A stretch of 64,000 bases of DNA from Limnephilus marmoratus (lineage: Eukaryota > Arthropoda > Insecta > Trichoptera > Limnephilidae), in assembly GCA_917880885.1 (NCBI GenBank), contig OU862919.1, forward strand, positions 51,683,058-51,747,057, given 5' to 3'. Each line of letters opens with the position of its first letter. The stretch's first letter is position 1. Both the position numbers and the translations under genes were made by a program. The notes below the pieces were generated by a model. It had not been told where the DNA came from, searched no databases, and was given only the letters and a program-made list of their open reading frames with translations. This document shows positions 1-9,568 of the stretch, in pieces.

Positions 1-334
1 CATACATGTAATATAATTTTATATAAACAGATAATAAAATATAAGAAGAGAAAAGAAAAAAATAACATATTTAGGGATAAATAAAACTAAAAACAGATAA
101 AAATATAAGAATTGCAAGTTATCTAAGAAATAAAGAAAATTTAAAGAGTATTGAAATAAACATTGGTGAGCATTATTCTTCTTGAAATAAAAATAGAAAT
201 AAAATTTGGTAAGTAATCTTCTGCACGAGAGTACATGTTTGTAGTCATTTTTGATATTCGTTCTATGAAAGAAATTGGAAAGAATGTTAGAGAAAGTAAT
301 TTTTTGTTTGGAACATGACACTATCAGACAGATG
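1..334. other. AT-rich spacer, nothing recognised
   Basis: Low-complexity A/T-rich DNA. The long minus-strand reading frame here is K/N/F/Y-rich low-complexity sequence and is not believed to be a gene. Confidence 0.6.
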
Positions 335-337
335 TTT

Positions 338-588
338 TTTTTACGCTAACTCCACACAGGAGACCCTGACGAAAACAATTCTCCTCGGGGCCTATGTCAT
401 CTTTGAGGATCCTGTGCGGAGGGTCTTTTTAGGAAAATGAAGGAGAGGAAGTTTAAAGGGAAGGACAAGGGGTATAAGGGGTGGGTAAGAATCTGGGGTC
501 GGTTTATCCAAGAGTGACGGACGTATGAATCTATCCTTACTACTGCGGTGCAAGGTGAACTATGGCAGAGGTGTTGGTTAACCAATAA
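338..588 (-). repeat. Repeat A copy (LINE/SINE 3' part)
   Basis: Reads on the minus strand as the 3' portion of an interspersed repeat seen again at about 21175, 21455, 31800, 34985 and 58152. Shared words are the end 'cctgtgtggagt', 'gaaaattattttcctc', 'gatgacataggcc' and a C/T-rich middle. The 31.5 kb copy joins this tail to a Jockey-like reverse transcriptase C-terminus, so the tail comes from a LINE; shorter copies without coding sequence may be SINEs using that LINE. Confidence 0.7.
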
Positions 589-922
589 ATGTTTCGGGAT
601 TTTAAGGAATTATTGGAGTACGGGGTCATACACAAAGCTTGTAGTTATGCAAACGGTAGAAATGAAATATTTATATATTATATAATATTTACATATTTAT
701 ATTAATCATAAAGGAAAACGTTTAGATAACTTAGAAGCTTTGGAAATTAAAAAAATCCCTTAGAAATAATAAATCTATTATTATCAACAAACAAAAAATA
801 TTGTCTTATAGCCCAATCGTGGATTTATTCCCCTACCCACCCACTCTACATTAATAACTAGCAACGGCTCCACCCCTACCATAATAAAACATTGTTCGAA
901 ACTGTCAAATTAGTATAAGCTT
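589..922. other. AT-rich spacer, nothing recognised
   Basis: Only A/T-rich unique-looking sequence; no motif or coding potential seen. Confidence 0.5.
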
Positions 923-960
923 TCCCTGAAGAAGGAACGTTTGTTCCGAAACCGCTAGGA
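923..960 (+). ncRNA. Hammerhead-ribozyme-like motif, variant helix III
   Basis: Self-cleaving RNA fold candidate. CTGAAGA at 926-932, one extra A at 933, helix II GGAAC (934-938) / GTTCC (943-947) with loop GTTT, GAAA at 948-951, then CCGCTA with the cleavage position after A957. Helix I is TCC (923-925) with GGA (958-960). Helix III should read ACCGGT as in the copies at 33032 and 53513, but G955 is replaced by C, giving one C-C mismatch. The core is otherwise complete. Probably a diverged copy with weak or no activity. Confidence 0.6.
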
Positions 961-1360
961 TTTACGCATTATATAAGTAGTTTATACAAAGTTGAATTGT
1001 TTCATTTTTCTATAATGGATAACCACAAAGTTATAGCTACATTCAAAAATATAAATATTTCAAATAAGGAATTATACCAATTGTCAAAATAAACTTAACT
1101 ATCTCTATGTCAATTATTTTTTCTACCTTTATCCTGGCAGGTAGGTAACATAATATTTAAAAAACAATGTTTATCAGAAAATCCAAATAAACACGACGAT
1201 TTTACATTTGAATAAAAATAATATTAACTTAACTATTACTATGGCCACTATCTTCAAACGGAACGTAAAAACAAATTTACAGAGAGCCGAAATGCGCAAC
1301 TGTAGAGTTAAAATTGGACTCAGTCAATAAGTATTAAGTGCAGAATATTATAAAAGTGTA
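961..1360. other. AT-rich spacer, nothing recognised
   Basis: Sequence following the hammerhead motif; no coding or repeat signal that I can name. Confidence 0.4.
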
Positions 1361-1362
1361 TG

Positions 1363-1620
1363 CATAAGAGCACTGGAGGTTTCCAACCGCATACCCACCC
1401 CGGTATAAGTAACTTATGGTTACTCCTTCAGGGCTCTCACAAGGAAGCTAATTTTTTTTATTTGAACGTCTCTACATTTAATTTGAACAAAGCTAGACCC
1501 CCAATGTCCCCGCATACGGTGTTAACGAGCAGTATGCAAGTGCTTTATATGTACAGGTTAGTAACTAATAAATATAAATATATACATTACCTCTTTCATT
1601 GGGGAAAATCAGAGGGGAAA
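1363..1620 (+). repeat. Repeat H copy
   Basis: Interspersed non-coding repeat, also found at 16243-16425, 58505-58700 and (minus) about 43570-43774. Shared words are 'ggtataagtaac', 'atggttactccttca', 'gggctctcacaag' and 'ctagacc'. At 58.5 kb it directly follows repeat A, so A and H may be parts of one longer element. Strand is given relative to the 58505 copy only. Confidence 0.6.
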
Positions 1621-1699
1621 ATAAAATAATTACATGTAGGCGATATGCCTACTCAAACTGTTTAATGTACATAAATAATAACTCAATTTTAACGTTGTT

Positions 1700-2100
1700 G
1701 CTGGTAGGGAGCGAGTGTGTCACAGGTACGCCCGGCAGTCCTGTTGAGAGGTGCATGTTTTCAGGAAAGCCAAGCGCGAGGGTCGGTTTCCGCGCCCCTT
1801 AGCCAACTTCTCGGTGATGCATCGACGACACTGCTAACGGATGCGGGTGGCAGAACGCCCAAAGACTCTAAGAAGGATCAGCGCCGGGTTGTCGGAGGCA
1901 GGGCGGAGGGTCCCCTTACTCGCGCGAGACATCCTTACGACCCACACCTCCCCCCAGGGGAGGCGCGGGCCATCCATGAGACATCGCTCCGGGTCGTCCT
2001 CACTCCGGTGTCCACATGCAGGGACGGGGTCACAAGCCACCCCCAATGGAGGGGATAAGGACGAGACACATTATATGGTTCAGTTCTCGTCTCTGTGACA
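1700..2100. other. GC-rich block with open frames on both strands
   Basis: Abrupt rise in GC content in an AT-rich setting, with overlapping open frames in several phases. No protein family is recognisable in any of them. It resembles the GC-rich 5' region of a LINE, but I could not tie it to a specific element. It is followed directly by the satellite array at 2199. Confidence 0.35.
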
Positions 2101-2198
2101 TTGCTATAAAGAAGTGTTCCGCTGCCATGTTACAGGGTATCCAACACCTTGCAGTTACACAACGATTAGAAAAGAAAAACGATAAAAAAAAACAAAAA

Positions 2199-2876
2199 TA
2201 ATAACTAATAAACCTAAAGAATAACGAAGATAATTTGGGTGCATTCCATACATGAAACCGGTTTTTCAAATTTTGATAAGCCAGGTGGGACCAATAACAC
2301 GTGTTTACTGCCTCACGAACCTGGAAGCGTTGGAAATGCTCCTCCTCCCATTATAGGAAGTAACAAATAATAACTAATAAACCTAAAGAATAACGAAGGA
2401 AATTTGGGTGCATTCCATACATGAAACCGGTTTTTCAAATTTTGATAAGCCAGGTGGGACCAATAACATGTGTTTACTGCCTCACGAACCCGGAGGCGTT
2501 GGAAATGCTCCTCTTCCCATTATAGGAAGTAACAAATAATAACTAATAAACCTAAAGAATAACGAAGGAAATTTGGGTACATTCCATACATGAAACCGGT
2601 TTTTCAAATTTTGATAAGCCAGGTGGGACCAATAACATGTGTTTACTGCCTCACGATAACCGGAAGCGTTGGGAATGCTCCTCTTCCCATTATAGGAAGT
2701 AACAAATAATAACTAATAAACCTAAAGAATAAAGAAGGAAATTTGGGTGCATTCCATACATGAAACCGGTTTTTCAAATTTTGATAAGCCAGGTGGGACC
2801 AATAACATGTGTTTACTGCCTCACGATAACCGGAAGCATTGGGAATACTCCTCTTCCCTTATAGGAAGTAACAACA
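2199..2876. repeat. Tandem satellite, four 169-170 bp units
   Basis: The word 'attccatacatgaaaccgg' recurs at 2243, 2412, 2581 and 2751, giving periods of 169, 169 and 170 bp. Each unit runs from 'taataactaataaacc' through 'gaaaccggtttttc' and 'gtttactgcctcacga' to 'ataggaagtaacaa'. Units differ at a few per cent of positions, so the array is fairly young. Each unit holds a GGAA...TTCC hairpin followed by GAAACCGGT, reminiscent of the hammerhead motifs in this window (see findings). Confidence 0.9.
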
Positions 2877-3060
2877 AACATATTTAATAATAATAAGAAA
2901 AAAGTGGTTGCATACCACACCTGAAATTGGCTTTGGATTTTTGGGGAGATAAGTGAAGGATCCGAGGTAACGATTTTTACGGCACGCCAATAACGGAATG
3001 CTTAAGTGTCAATGAAAACCGATTTCAAGTGTGGTATATCTAAAGTGTACGAAAGAATTT
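2877..3060. repeat. Diverged inverted pair related to the satellite
   Basis: At 2911-2940 a segment reading 'gcataccacacctgaaattgg' in pieces resembles the satellite core, and at 3013-3037 the same core appears in reverse complement ('gaaaaccgatttcaag' then 'tgtggtata'). A third relative lies at 4684-4710. Together they bracket the CxxC-module region. Confidence 0.5.
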
Positions 3061-3430
3061 TACATAGTGCATCAGAGGTCATTGAACTTTATGCTAGTGC
3101 GAGACAAAATACTGTTTTAATGCCTAAAGATTAGATTAAATTTCGGACTAATACACGGCAACATTCAGGGATATTGCCATGATACAATACAGTCCTCAAG
3201 CGATCTACTTTGCTTCATTGTGTGTTGGAGTGCCAGAAAGTATAATAAATTACTCATTTTACCATAGACAATATATAAAGTCCTCATAGAGTTTTAAGAA
3301 ATTCCATAGACTAAGCCCCGTTGTCCATAGACAATAATTATTCTGAACATGTCATTGGTGGAAAATAGCCAAATAAATATAGATAATACGAATTTATAGA
3401 TAGTTAACAATAACCAAGAAATTTATCTGT
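3061..3430. other. Spacer with repeated 'ccatagacaat' words
   Basis: The word 'ccatagacaat' occurs near 3258 and 3318, again near 4409, and inverted near 9700. No coding potential. These may be short repeated units of the array region into which the R1-clade element inserted. Confidence 0.35.
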
Positions 3431-3434
3431 GGTT

Positions 3435-4612
3435 TTTTAGCAAACCACTTTCATGTTCAGTATGCATCTTTTGTATAGCCCACTCGATTATATCCCAATC
3501 GCGGGAAGACCATACCAATGTGTGCACAGCAACATAACTCAAATTGTTGTATATCTGCGCCTTAAACGGGAAACCGTTTACGTGTTTGTACTGCAACCTC
3601 CTATTAGAGAACGATCACATCTTTGGTTATGAACCACTTCAATGTAATGTATGCAACTTCGACCATGTGGCGACTATCGGAAGTGTCCCAAGCTGGAAAA
3701 CAATTCCAATGTCATGACTTCTGTCCTCTCCCTAGAGGTTGGATCTGTGTCGCGCTACTGGAAAACCGTCTCCATGTTTGTACTGCAACTACTAATTTAC
3801 AAAATTTTATCCGTGGTTTTTTCAGCAAACCACTTTCATGTTCGGTATGCATATATTGTTAGGGCCACTCCAGGGCCTCTCACAAGGGAAAAACCATACC
3901 AATGTGTACACTGCACCATAATTTAAGTTTTTCTATAACTGCGCCTTAAACGGAAAACCGTTTGCATGTATCTACTGCAACCTCCTGTTAGAGAAATAAA
4001 ACACATAATTGGTTTTGAACCACTTCATTGTAATGTATGCAACTTAGGGTGGCGACTTTCGGATGTGTCCCTAGCGGGAAGACCATTCCGATGTCTTGAC
4101 TGCTGTCCTCTCCCTAGAGGTTTGAATCTGTGCCGCGCTACTGGAAAACCGTCTCTATGTTTGTACTGCAACTACCTGTAAGAAATTTCCAGATCTGCAT
4201 AAATCCACTTTCATGTACAGTATGCATACTCCGTATAGCGACTATCAGCAGAGTCCCAAGCAGGAAAACATTATAATGTCTTTTTTTGCTGCACTCTCTC
4301 CAGTGGTATGGATCTGTGCCACGAATCAGGAAAGTCATCTCTATGTTAGCGCTTGAAAACCTTATATAAAAATTTCAATTCTACATAAAACGTAGATAAA
4401 ATCAGTTGACCATAGACAATGCTTGTAGAGTAAGAGAAAAGAGCAAATAAAATATAGATGCCGTGAGATAATAGATAGTAAACAATCTTCAAAAAATTTA
4501 TTTTTGCGTTCTCAAGTAAACCGTTCACTTGTGATGAATGCATCTTTAGTATGAGTAGATTTCATACGGCTCCCAAGTGAAAGAAGCCATTCCGATGTGA
4601 TTAATGCTACAT
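3435..4612 (+). repeat. Modular repeat of CxxC (half zinc-finger-like) units
   Basis: About 17 modules spaced 55-70 bp, each decoding as G-K/R-P-F/L-x-C-x2-C in some frame; starts near 3441, 3509, 3570, 3630, 3700, 3770, 3825, 3886, 3953, 4011, 4078, 4143, 4203, 4262, 4330, 4516 and 4578. Six module types repeat in the same order, so there is a higher-order unit of about 380 bp (3441 to 3825 to 4203). At 3966-4181 three modules stay in one frame: CNVC, then CLDC, then CLYC, with a 22-residue period. The finger linker (KPFxC) and first cysteine pair of C2H2 zinc fingers are visible, but the histidine half is absent. Stops and frameshifts break every longer frame. Best read as a decayed or satellite-like derivative of a zinc-finger array, not a working gene. 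Confidence 0.6.
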
Positions 4613-4659
4613 AAATATAATATAAGAATAAAAAGAAAAACCATTGCATAAAATAAAAT

Positions 4660-4850
4660 ATTAAACGATGGGTGAGTATAATTGCATGTCACACCCGAGA
4701 TCGGCCTTTGTGCTGTGAACTAAAAAAAAAAAAAAAACCACGATGACTGGTTCTAGCGTGAGTACTGATGGTACAGTGCAGAATGGTAGCGACAGTGAGA
4801 GGTTGCAGGTATGGCAGCAATTAGTACATAAAACTGGTTAAACAGGCATA
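4660..4850. other. Junction region with satellite relative and A-tract
   Basis: A satellite-like core near 4684-4710 decodes as HTRDRPLCC, like a zinc-finger linker. It is followed by a run of A at about 4723-4738. This probably marks the downstream limit of the array and lies just past the 3' end of the minus-strand R1-clade element, whose exact end I could not fix. Confidence 0.4.
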
Positions 4851-4953
4851 TATGAATAATAGTAAGAAACAAGGCATAAACAATAATAAGGTAAGTTCAA
4901 ATCGTAGTCAGTGGGTCCAGGAGCTAGTACACCTGGTATCTATTGATTTTACA

Positions 4954-7900
4954 CTAATCTTCGACTCTAAGAGCAGACCATCTTTCAACCCATCTTCTTG
5001 TGAACTTCTTCAGACACTCAAAATTAACCTTGTTCGATACGAGATCGGAATTCCAAACCGGTCTCGTGACCACTTGCAAACCATCCAGTAATTCGTCTCT
5101 GGCATCCGTCATGATCTCGCAATGCCACAGAATGTGCTCGGCAGTCTGATCCGTGCTTCCGCAGGTGCAGTTCGGATGGGGGGATAGGGAGAGTCTATGC
5201 AGTCTCCCCCTGAACTCCCCATGCCCGGACAGTAGCTGGACCATGTGATGGTCCAGGTTGATGTACGCCCCTTCCATTCTGATCTTAACTGATGGGAAGA
5301 AGGAGAAGGTCCATCTTCCCATATTCGATCTAATCCAGCGAGATTGCCACTCATTGAGTGTAAGCTCTCTCATTCGTTTAAGTAGCCCAGGGAGAGTCCC
5401 GACTCCACTTGGTGTGATGACAACACCGAGGTGGGTGGCAGGGAGTCCCCTGGTCAACTTCTTCTTTGTTAACACCTCCCTAATTTCTAAATCGATTGGC
5501 AGAACACCTGCCAGCACGGGTAATGCGTCCGAAGCTACCGTTCTGTAGGCACCAGAAAGTGCCAGCAAGGGAGTTCGCTGGCCTCTTTTGAGCGCCGAGA
5601 GTATTAGAGAATTATCCAGGCGGTGCTCCCACACAGAGGCGCAGTACGCTACTTGCGTAACGTACACTCCCCTATATATCAAACGGAGAGCCGGACTTCT
5701 CAAACCCCATTCAGATGTGGAGATTCTCCTCAGCTTCAAAAAGAGTGCCTGGGCCTTGCTGGAGACTTCCTTAACATGGGCAAGAAACGAGGACGATCGA
5801 TCTAGAGTAACTCCAAGGTATTTAGCTGTCTCAACAAATTTGATTCTGGTGTCTCCCATTCTGATGGTTGGGTTTCTCTCTCTGCTGAGATAGCCCTTAA
5901 TCAAGAGACCCATGGTCTTCTGGGGAGCGAAGGTCATTTTGTTTCTATCACCCCATTGAAGGAACATGTTCAGACCTTCCTCAGACTTACTTTCTATCTC
6001 TCTCCTGCTGTTCCCCGAGACCAGATACAATTTATCATCAGCAAAATCGACCGCGATACAACCTTCAGGCAAGGGCAACCTGGAGGAGTCATCAAACAAA
6101 ATCTTCCAGAAATCTGGACCGACGTTGGAACCCTGAGGGCAGCCCATGTCAACCTCCCTTTCAATGGAAAAGTCACCGAAGGAGAGTATGACTGTTCTTT
6201 TACTCAAGTAATTTTCACAGGATTTAAAAAGTCTAGGAGGACACTTCCTATTTTTCAGTTTGATGAGTATCATGGCCCAAGATGCATAATCGAAGGCACC
6301 TGTGATATCTAAGAAAATAGCAATAACATACTTCTTAGTGCAAGCCTTCACCCATTCGAGCGCAAACGTTAGGGCGTGCTCCGTGGACTTACCGGGGACG
6401 AAACCAAATTGAAGCGGGCTGGGGGGGGACAAGGTACGTCGTAGCCTCTCCTTAATTAGTTTTTCTAAGATTTTTCCTAGAACAGGCAGCAAGGTGATGG
6501 GACGGTAGGCTTTCACGTCCGATTTCGGTTTTCCGTTCCCCTTTGGTATAATCCTGAGCACGCCCCTCTTCCATTCAGAAGGGAAAACTCCTCTTCTCAA
6601 ACATGTCTCCATCACCTGGAAAAGTTCTTCTTTGGCGTGGACCCAGACTTGCTTCGCTATCACGCCATTGAGCCTATCGTGCCCAGGTGCCTTCTTAGGA
6701 CCCAAACCCTTTATTATATTTTCAACTTCTAATCTTGTTACTTTCATACTATCCTCCTGGGCGAGGTTTCTCGGTGGAAGCCGTGACAGGATTCTGACCT
6801 GTTTGTGGTGGTCGCTTTCCCCAGTGACTGATTCTAATGGGACTAGCTTGCCCAGAAGCGTTTGGAGAGTGGTCGCCACGTCCACAGTCTCAACATCCCT
6901 ACCCTCAAAATTTGATATTACGCTAGAAAGATACCGGTCAGAGCCTTTACCCGTCTTTTCGACAGCGCTGTGGGCATCCCACGGGTTGGCGTTACCCACT
7001 TCTGAAACCCACTTATGCCATTCAGCTCGTTTCGCCGAGAGCACGGCTAATTTGAAAGCACTGCGAGTAGCCCTGACGCGCACCCTCCGAGCAGCAATCT
7101 CCTCCTCCATCAAGCCGCCTCGTCTGGTAGCGCCAAAAGCCCTGCAGGCCCTCTTGTAAGCCCCCTTGAGCGAAGTCAGCTCTATCGACCACCACGGCGT
7201 CCTGATAGTCTTCTTTGGGTTTACTCTTCCCAGAGAGGACTCTGCGGCTGATACTACAGCCGCGTTAAAAAAGTTCCCCAAATTATCCGGATCGTTTGCC
7301 GCTACGTCATGGAATCCCCTTAAAGTATCGCGTAGGGCTTCCCCAAAGTTATCCCAGTTCGCCTCTGTGGTTTTGAAGCTCCAGGAGGATCTTGGGGCTC
7401 CGGTCTTATTGACACCCACTTTGAAGGTAATGAGCCTATGGTCGGAGGCTATAGCGCATTCGTGTACCTTCCATTGCATTATCTTGGCTGCAACTGATCC
7501 AGAGCAGAGAGATAGATCTATGTTGCTCTCACCATTGGTATTCGAAAATGTGCTTAATGAGTGAGGCTCATTTAGTACAACCAGACCTTGCGCCGCAATC
7601 AGGTCCTCGACGGCGTCTGATCGTTCCGTTCTATGTCTAGCATCAAAATCGAACCATAAAGGTGAGCGAGCGTTAAAGTCTCCTCCGATAACTACGTTAC
7701 GACCTTTAAGCACGTTCAGAGCGCGTGTCAAGCTCAAGATATGCGGTCCAACCGGGTTCCCATACTTAAAATAGACCGAGATCAGTACAATCTCAGTTTT
7801 GCCAAATCTAAGGGATACACAGGTTTGGTACTCGTCTGACAGGCCCACCAGCAGGAGGGGACTGATCAATGAGGTGTTGACCAGGACACCCGCCTGTGGT

Positions 7901-8082
7901 GAGTTGCCAACCTCGAGCACCACACCCGGATGACTTACTGGTGTCTTTCCTGACCTGGTGTACTGCTCCTGGATAAGCAGGATGTCGATGTGGAGGTCAG
8001 ACATGACCCGCATGATGTCCAGTGTGGCGGCCCGGGAACGCTGCAGGTTTATCTGACCTAGGGAGAGGGGATTAATTGCCAT
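4954..8082 (-). CDS. ORF2: endonuclease / reverse transcriptase (R1 clade)
   Basis: Predicted 1042-residue enzyme that nicks target DNA and reverse-transcribes the element RNA at the nick. The APE-type endonuclease fills roughly residues 1-222: QINLQRSRAA near the start, catalytic-type E39 in IQEQY, D135 and N137 in GGDFNA, D189 in SNIDL, and D214-H215 in SDHRL. The reverse transcriptase spans about 450-770: AYRPITLLP (525-533), QFGFVPGKST (558-567), LDITGAFD (591-598) with D592, GCPQGS (647-652) and the FADD box (680-683), then KYLGVTLD. The C-terminal zinc motif is C972, C974, H983, C988. No RNase H domain follows. The ATG at 8082 lies inside the last codons of ORF1 (11 nt overlap), suggesting coupled translation. 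All catalytic residues are present, so this copy could be active or only recently silenced. Confidence 0.9.
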   Translation of the reverse strand: MAINPLSLGQINLQRSRAATLDIMRVMSDLHIDILLIQEQYTRSGKTPVSHPGVVLEVGNSPQAGVLVNTSLISPLLLVGLSDEYQTCVSLRFGKTEIVLISVYFKYGNPVGPHILSLTRALNVLKGRNVVIGGDFNARSPLWFDFDARHRTERSDAVEDLIAAQGLVVLNEPHSLSTFSNTNGESNIDLSLCSGSVAAKIMQWKVHECAIASDHRLITFKVGVNKTGAPRSSWSFKTTEANWDNFGEALRDTLRGFHDVAANDPDNLGNFFNAAVVSAAESSLGRVNPKKTIRTPWWSIELTSLKGAYKRACRAFGATRRGGLMEEEIAARRVRVRATRSAFKLAVLSAKRAEWHKWVSEVGNANPWDAHSAVEKTGKGSDRYLSSVISNFEGRDVETVDVATTLQTLLGKLVPLESVTGESDHHKQVRILSRLPPRNLAQEDSMKVTRLEVENIIKGLGPKKAPGHDRLNGVIAKQVWVHAKEELFQVMETCLRRGVFPSEWKRGVLRIIPKGNGKPKSDVKAYRPITLLPVLGKILEKLIKERLRRTLSPPSPLQFGFVPGKSTEHALTFALEWVKACTKKYVIAIFLDITGAFDYASWAMILIKLKNRKCPPRLFKSCENYLSKRTVILSFGDFSIEREVDMGCPQGSNVGPDFWKILFDDSSRLPLPEGCIAVDFADDKLYLVSGNSRREIESKSEEGLNMFLQWGDRNKMTFAPQKTMGLLIKGYLSRERNPTIRMGDTRIKFVETAKYLGVTLDRSSSFLAHVKEVSSKAQALFLKLRRISTSEWGLRSPALRLIYRGVYVTQVAYCASVWEHRLDNSLILSALKRGQRTPLLALSGAYRTVASDALPVLAGVLPIDLEIREVLTKKKLTRGLPATHLGVVITPSGVGTLPGLLKRMRELTLNEWQSRWIRSNMGRWTFSFFPSVKIRMEGAYINLDHHMVQLLSGHGEFRGRLHRLSLSPHPNCTCGSTDQTAEHILWHCEIMTDARDELLDGLQVVTRPVWNSDLVSNKVNFECLKKFTRRWVERWSALRVED

Positions 8083-9568
8083 AATCAGTCATTTTGACCT
8101 GTACGTCGACTGCCGCCTGGTGCGCCGGGCATGATCGGTCCCCTGTGGGATGGTTTGAAGGCTTCTTGAACCTTGTGCATGTTGCACAGACAGCGGGTTG
8201 TACCTTCTTGGGGCAATCCTCAACGTCGTGTCCGTTTTCGGCGCAATGCCGGCAGGTTGCAACCACCTGCGTGCAGGTCTTGGAGATATGGCCATAAAGG
8301 TGGCATTTATAACATCTAGTAGCTCCTGAGTAGTCCCTGACCCGACAGGCATTCCAGCCTAGAAAGCACAGACCGCTGTCTCTAAGAAGCCTTCTTACTT
8401 CAGGGTGGCACGTGATTATCATGTGCATATTACCTGTGTCCCGCTTTCCAAAGAGGGACACACGCCTCATGGTCCTCAGGTGGTCCTCCTTGGATAGTGA
8501 GCAATTACCTTCTACGTTATTTTCATAGATTTCGGTGAACAGGGCGGCGTCCGCGGAGGGTTCACCTCTGGGGACGTCATATATGACTATCTTCGGGAGG
8601 CGTCCTTGTGGAGATATCATCTTGATACCGGCTGCGGCCAGTTTTTCTTCGGCCTTCTTAAGATTTGCCACTCCTCCTGGTGTTGTAGTTTGGATGGCGA
8701 CACCGGCACCCTTGATTTTCCTTGTCCTAACAACTTGGAAACCGTCCTTCCTGGGGTCAAGGACTGTAGGAAGGAGTTTCTCCAACTGCTCTGAAGTTTT
8801 ACCCTCCGGGGTGGTCGGGTACAGGAGCACCGTTGGCTGCCTAGATGGTAGAGGTCTTTCTTGACCACGCACTACGATGGTCTTCGACGGAGGTCCTCCC
8901 GACGCAGCACTAGCGTAAGATCTCCTAGCTGTGGAGGTGGGGATGATGTTTTCGCCAGTGCTATTGTAGATTTTTTCGAACTTCTTCGTTAGTTCTGCAT
9001 TGTTCTGGAGTGCAGCCGACAGGGCCTCTGCCTTACCCACAGCCGCTGAGTGCGCCATTGCTGTGTTGTGGAGGTGCTTCTTTATTTCCTCGATGGCTGC
9101 GCCGATGGTAGCTCGATCCTCCTTTTTTAGCTTATTTTTTGCATCGCTACATGTCTGGTATATATTATTTAGTAGTCCCCAGATCGGGAAGATCAATTCA
9201 GAGCTTAATGAGCTTGCCGAAATTTGTTGAATGCTAGCCTCGTCTTCCTCTCTCTGGCGCTTTCTGTTAGCTTGGTTGGGAGAATTTGATGTTCCCGGAG
9301 CATTTTGTGTTTCAGCATTCTTTGAAGTCTGGGGAGCAGACCACACATTCGTAGGTGCTTGCACCTCTTCAGCTTCCTGCTGATAGACCATGGCAGGGAG
9401 CCCAGCCTCACCCATCAGTTGGCTGCTGTGCAGACTTCTGAATGGTGACCCTGCACGTCCCTCCCTACCCGCCTTAAGATCAATGATAATTGATTTCAGT
9501 TTTCGGTTCTCCTCCAAGATTGAGCGTTGAAAACATTCAGAGTCTGAGTCGTCCGAGTCAGAAGGCAT
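8072..9568 (-). CDS. ORF1: gag-like nucleic-acid-binding protein
   Basis: First ORF of the R1-clade element; such proteins coat the element RNA and guide it to the target. I chose the ATG at 9568, giving 498 residues beginning MPSDSDDSDSE; an in-frame ATG at 9613 would add 15 residues with no family-like features. The N-terminus is acidic and serine-rich. A basic stretch (NRKRQREEDE) and a helical, alanine/lysine-rich segment that may form a coiled coil follow. The conserved gag core ends in three zinc knuckles: CYKCHLYGHISKTC and CRHCAENGHDVEDC (both C-x2-C-x4-H-x4-C), then a longer C-x2-C-x8-H-x6-C. Three knuckles are usual in R1-clade ORF1. No frameshift or stop is present. It ends at TAA 8072, overlapping ORF2. 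Confidence 0.85.
   Translation of the reverse strand: MPSDSDDSDSECFQRSILEENRKLKSIIIDLKAGREGRAGSPFRSLHSSQLMGEAGLPAMVYQQEAEEVQAPTNVWSAPQTSKNAETQNAPGTSNSPNQANRKRQREEDEASIQQISASSLSSELIFPIWGLLNNIYQTCSDAKNKLKKEDRATIGAAIEEIKKHLHNTAMAHSAAVGKAEALSAALQNNAELTKKFEKIYNSTGENIIPTSTARRSYASAASGGPPSKTIVVRGQERPLPSRQPTVLLYPTTPEGKTSEQLEKLLPTVLDPRKDGFQVVRTRKIKGAGVAIQTTTPGGVANLKKAEEKLAAAGIKMISPQGRLPKIVIYDVPRGEPSADAALFTEIYENNVEGNCSLSKEDHLRTMRRVSLFGKRDTGNMHMIITCHPEVRRLLRDSGLCFLGWNACRVRDYSGATRCYKCHLYGHISKTCTQVVATCRHCAENGHDVEDCPKKVQPAVCATCTRFKKPSNHPTGDRSCPAHQAAVDVQVKMTDYGN

Noticed and set aside
370..400. CTGACGA in repeat A, hammerhead-like
   Set aside because: No helix II hairpin and no GAAA follow; the word belongs to the repeat A tail, which elsewhere reads CTGAAGAAAATAATT.
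2199..4612. CRISPR array
   Set aside because: Direct repeats are 64-170 bp, tandem and without unique spacers; the DNA is eukaryotic.
5258..7564. Plus-strand open frames across the R1-clade element (up to 175 codons)
   Set aside because: They are antisense shadows of the intact ORF2, whose domains are clear; the shadows have no recognisable motifs.
8535..8868. Open frames overlapping ORF1 in other phases
   Set aside because: Antisense or out-of-frame shadows of the gag-like ORF1.
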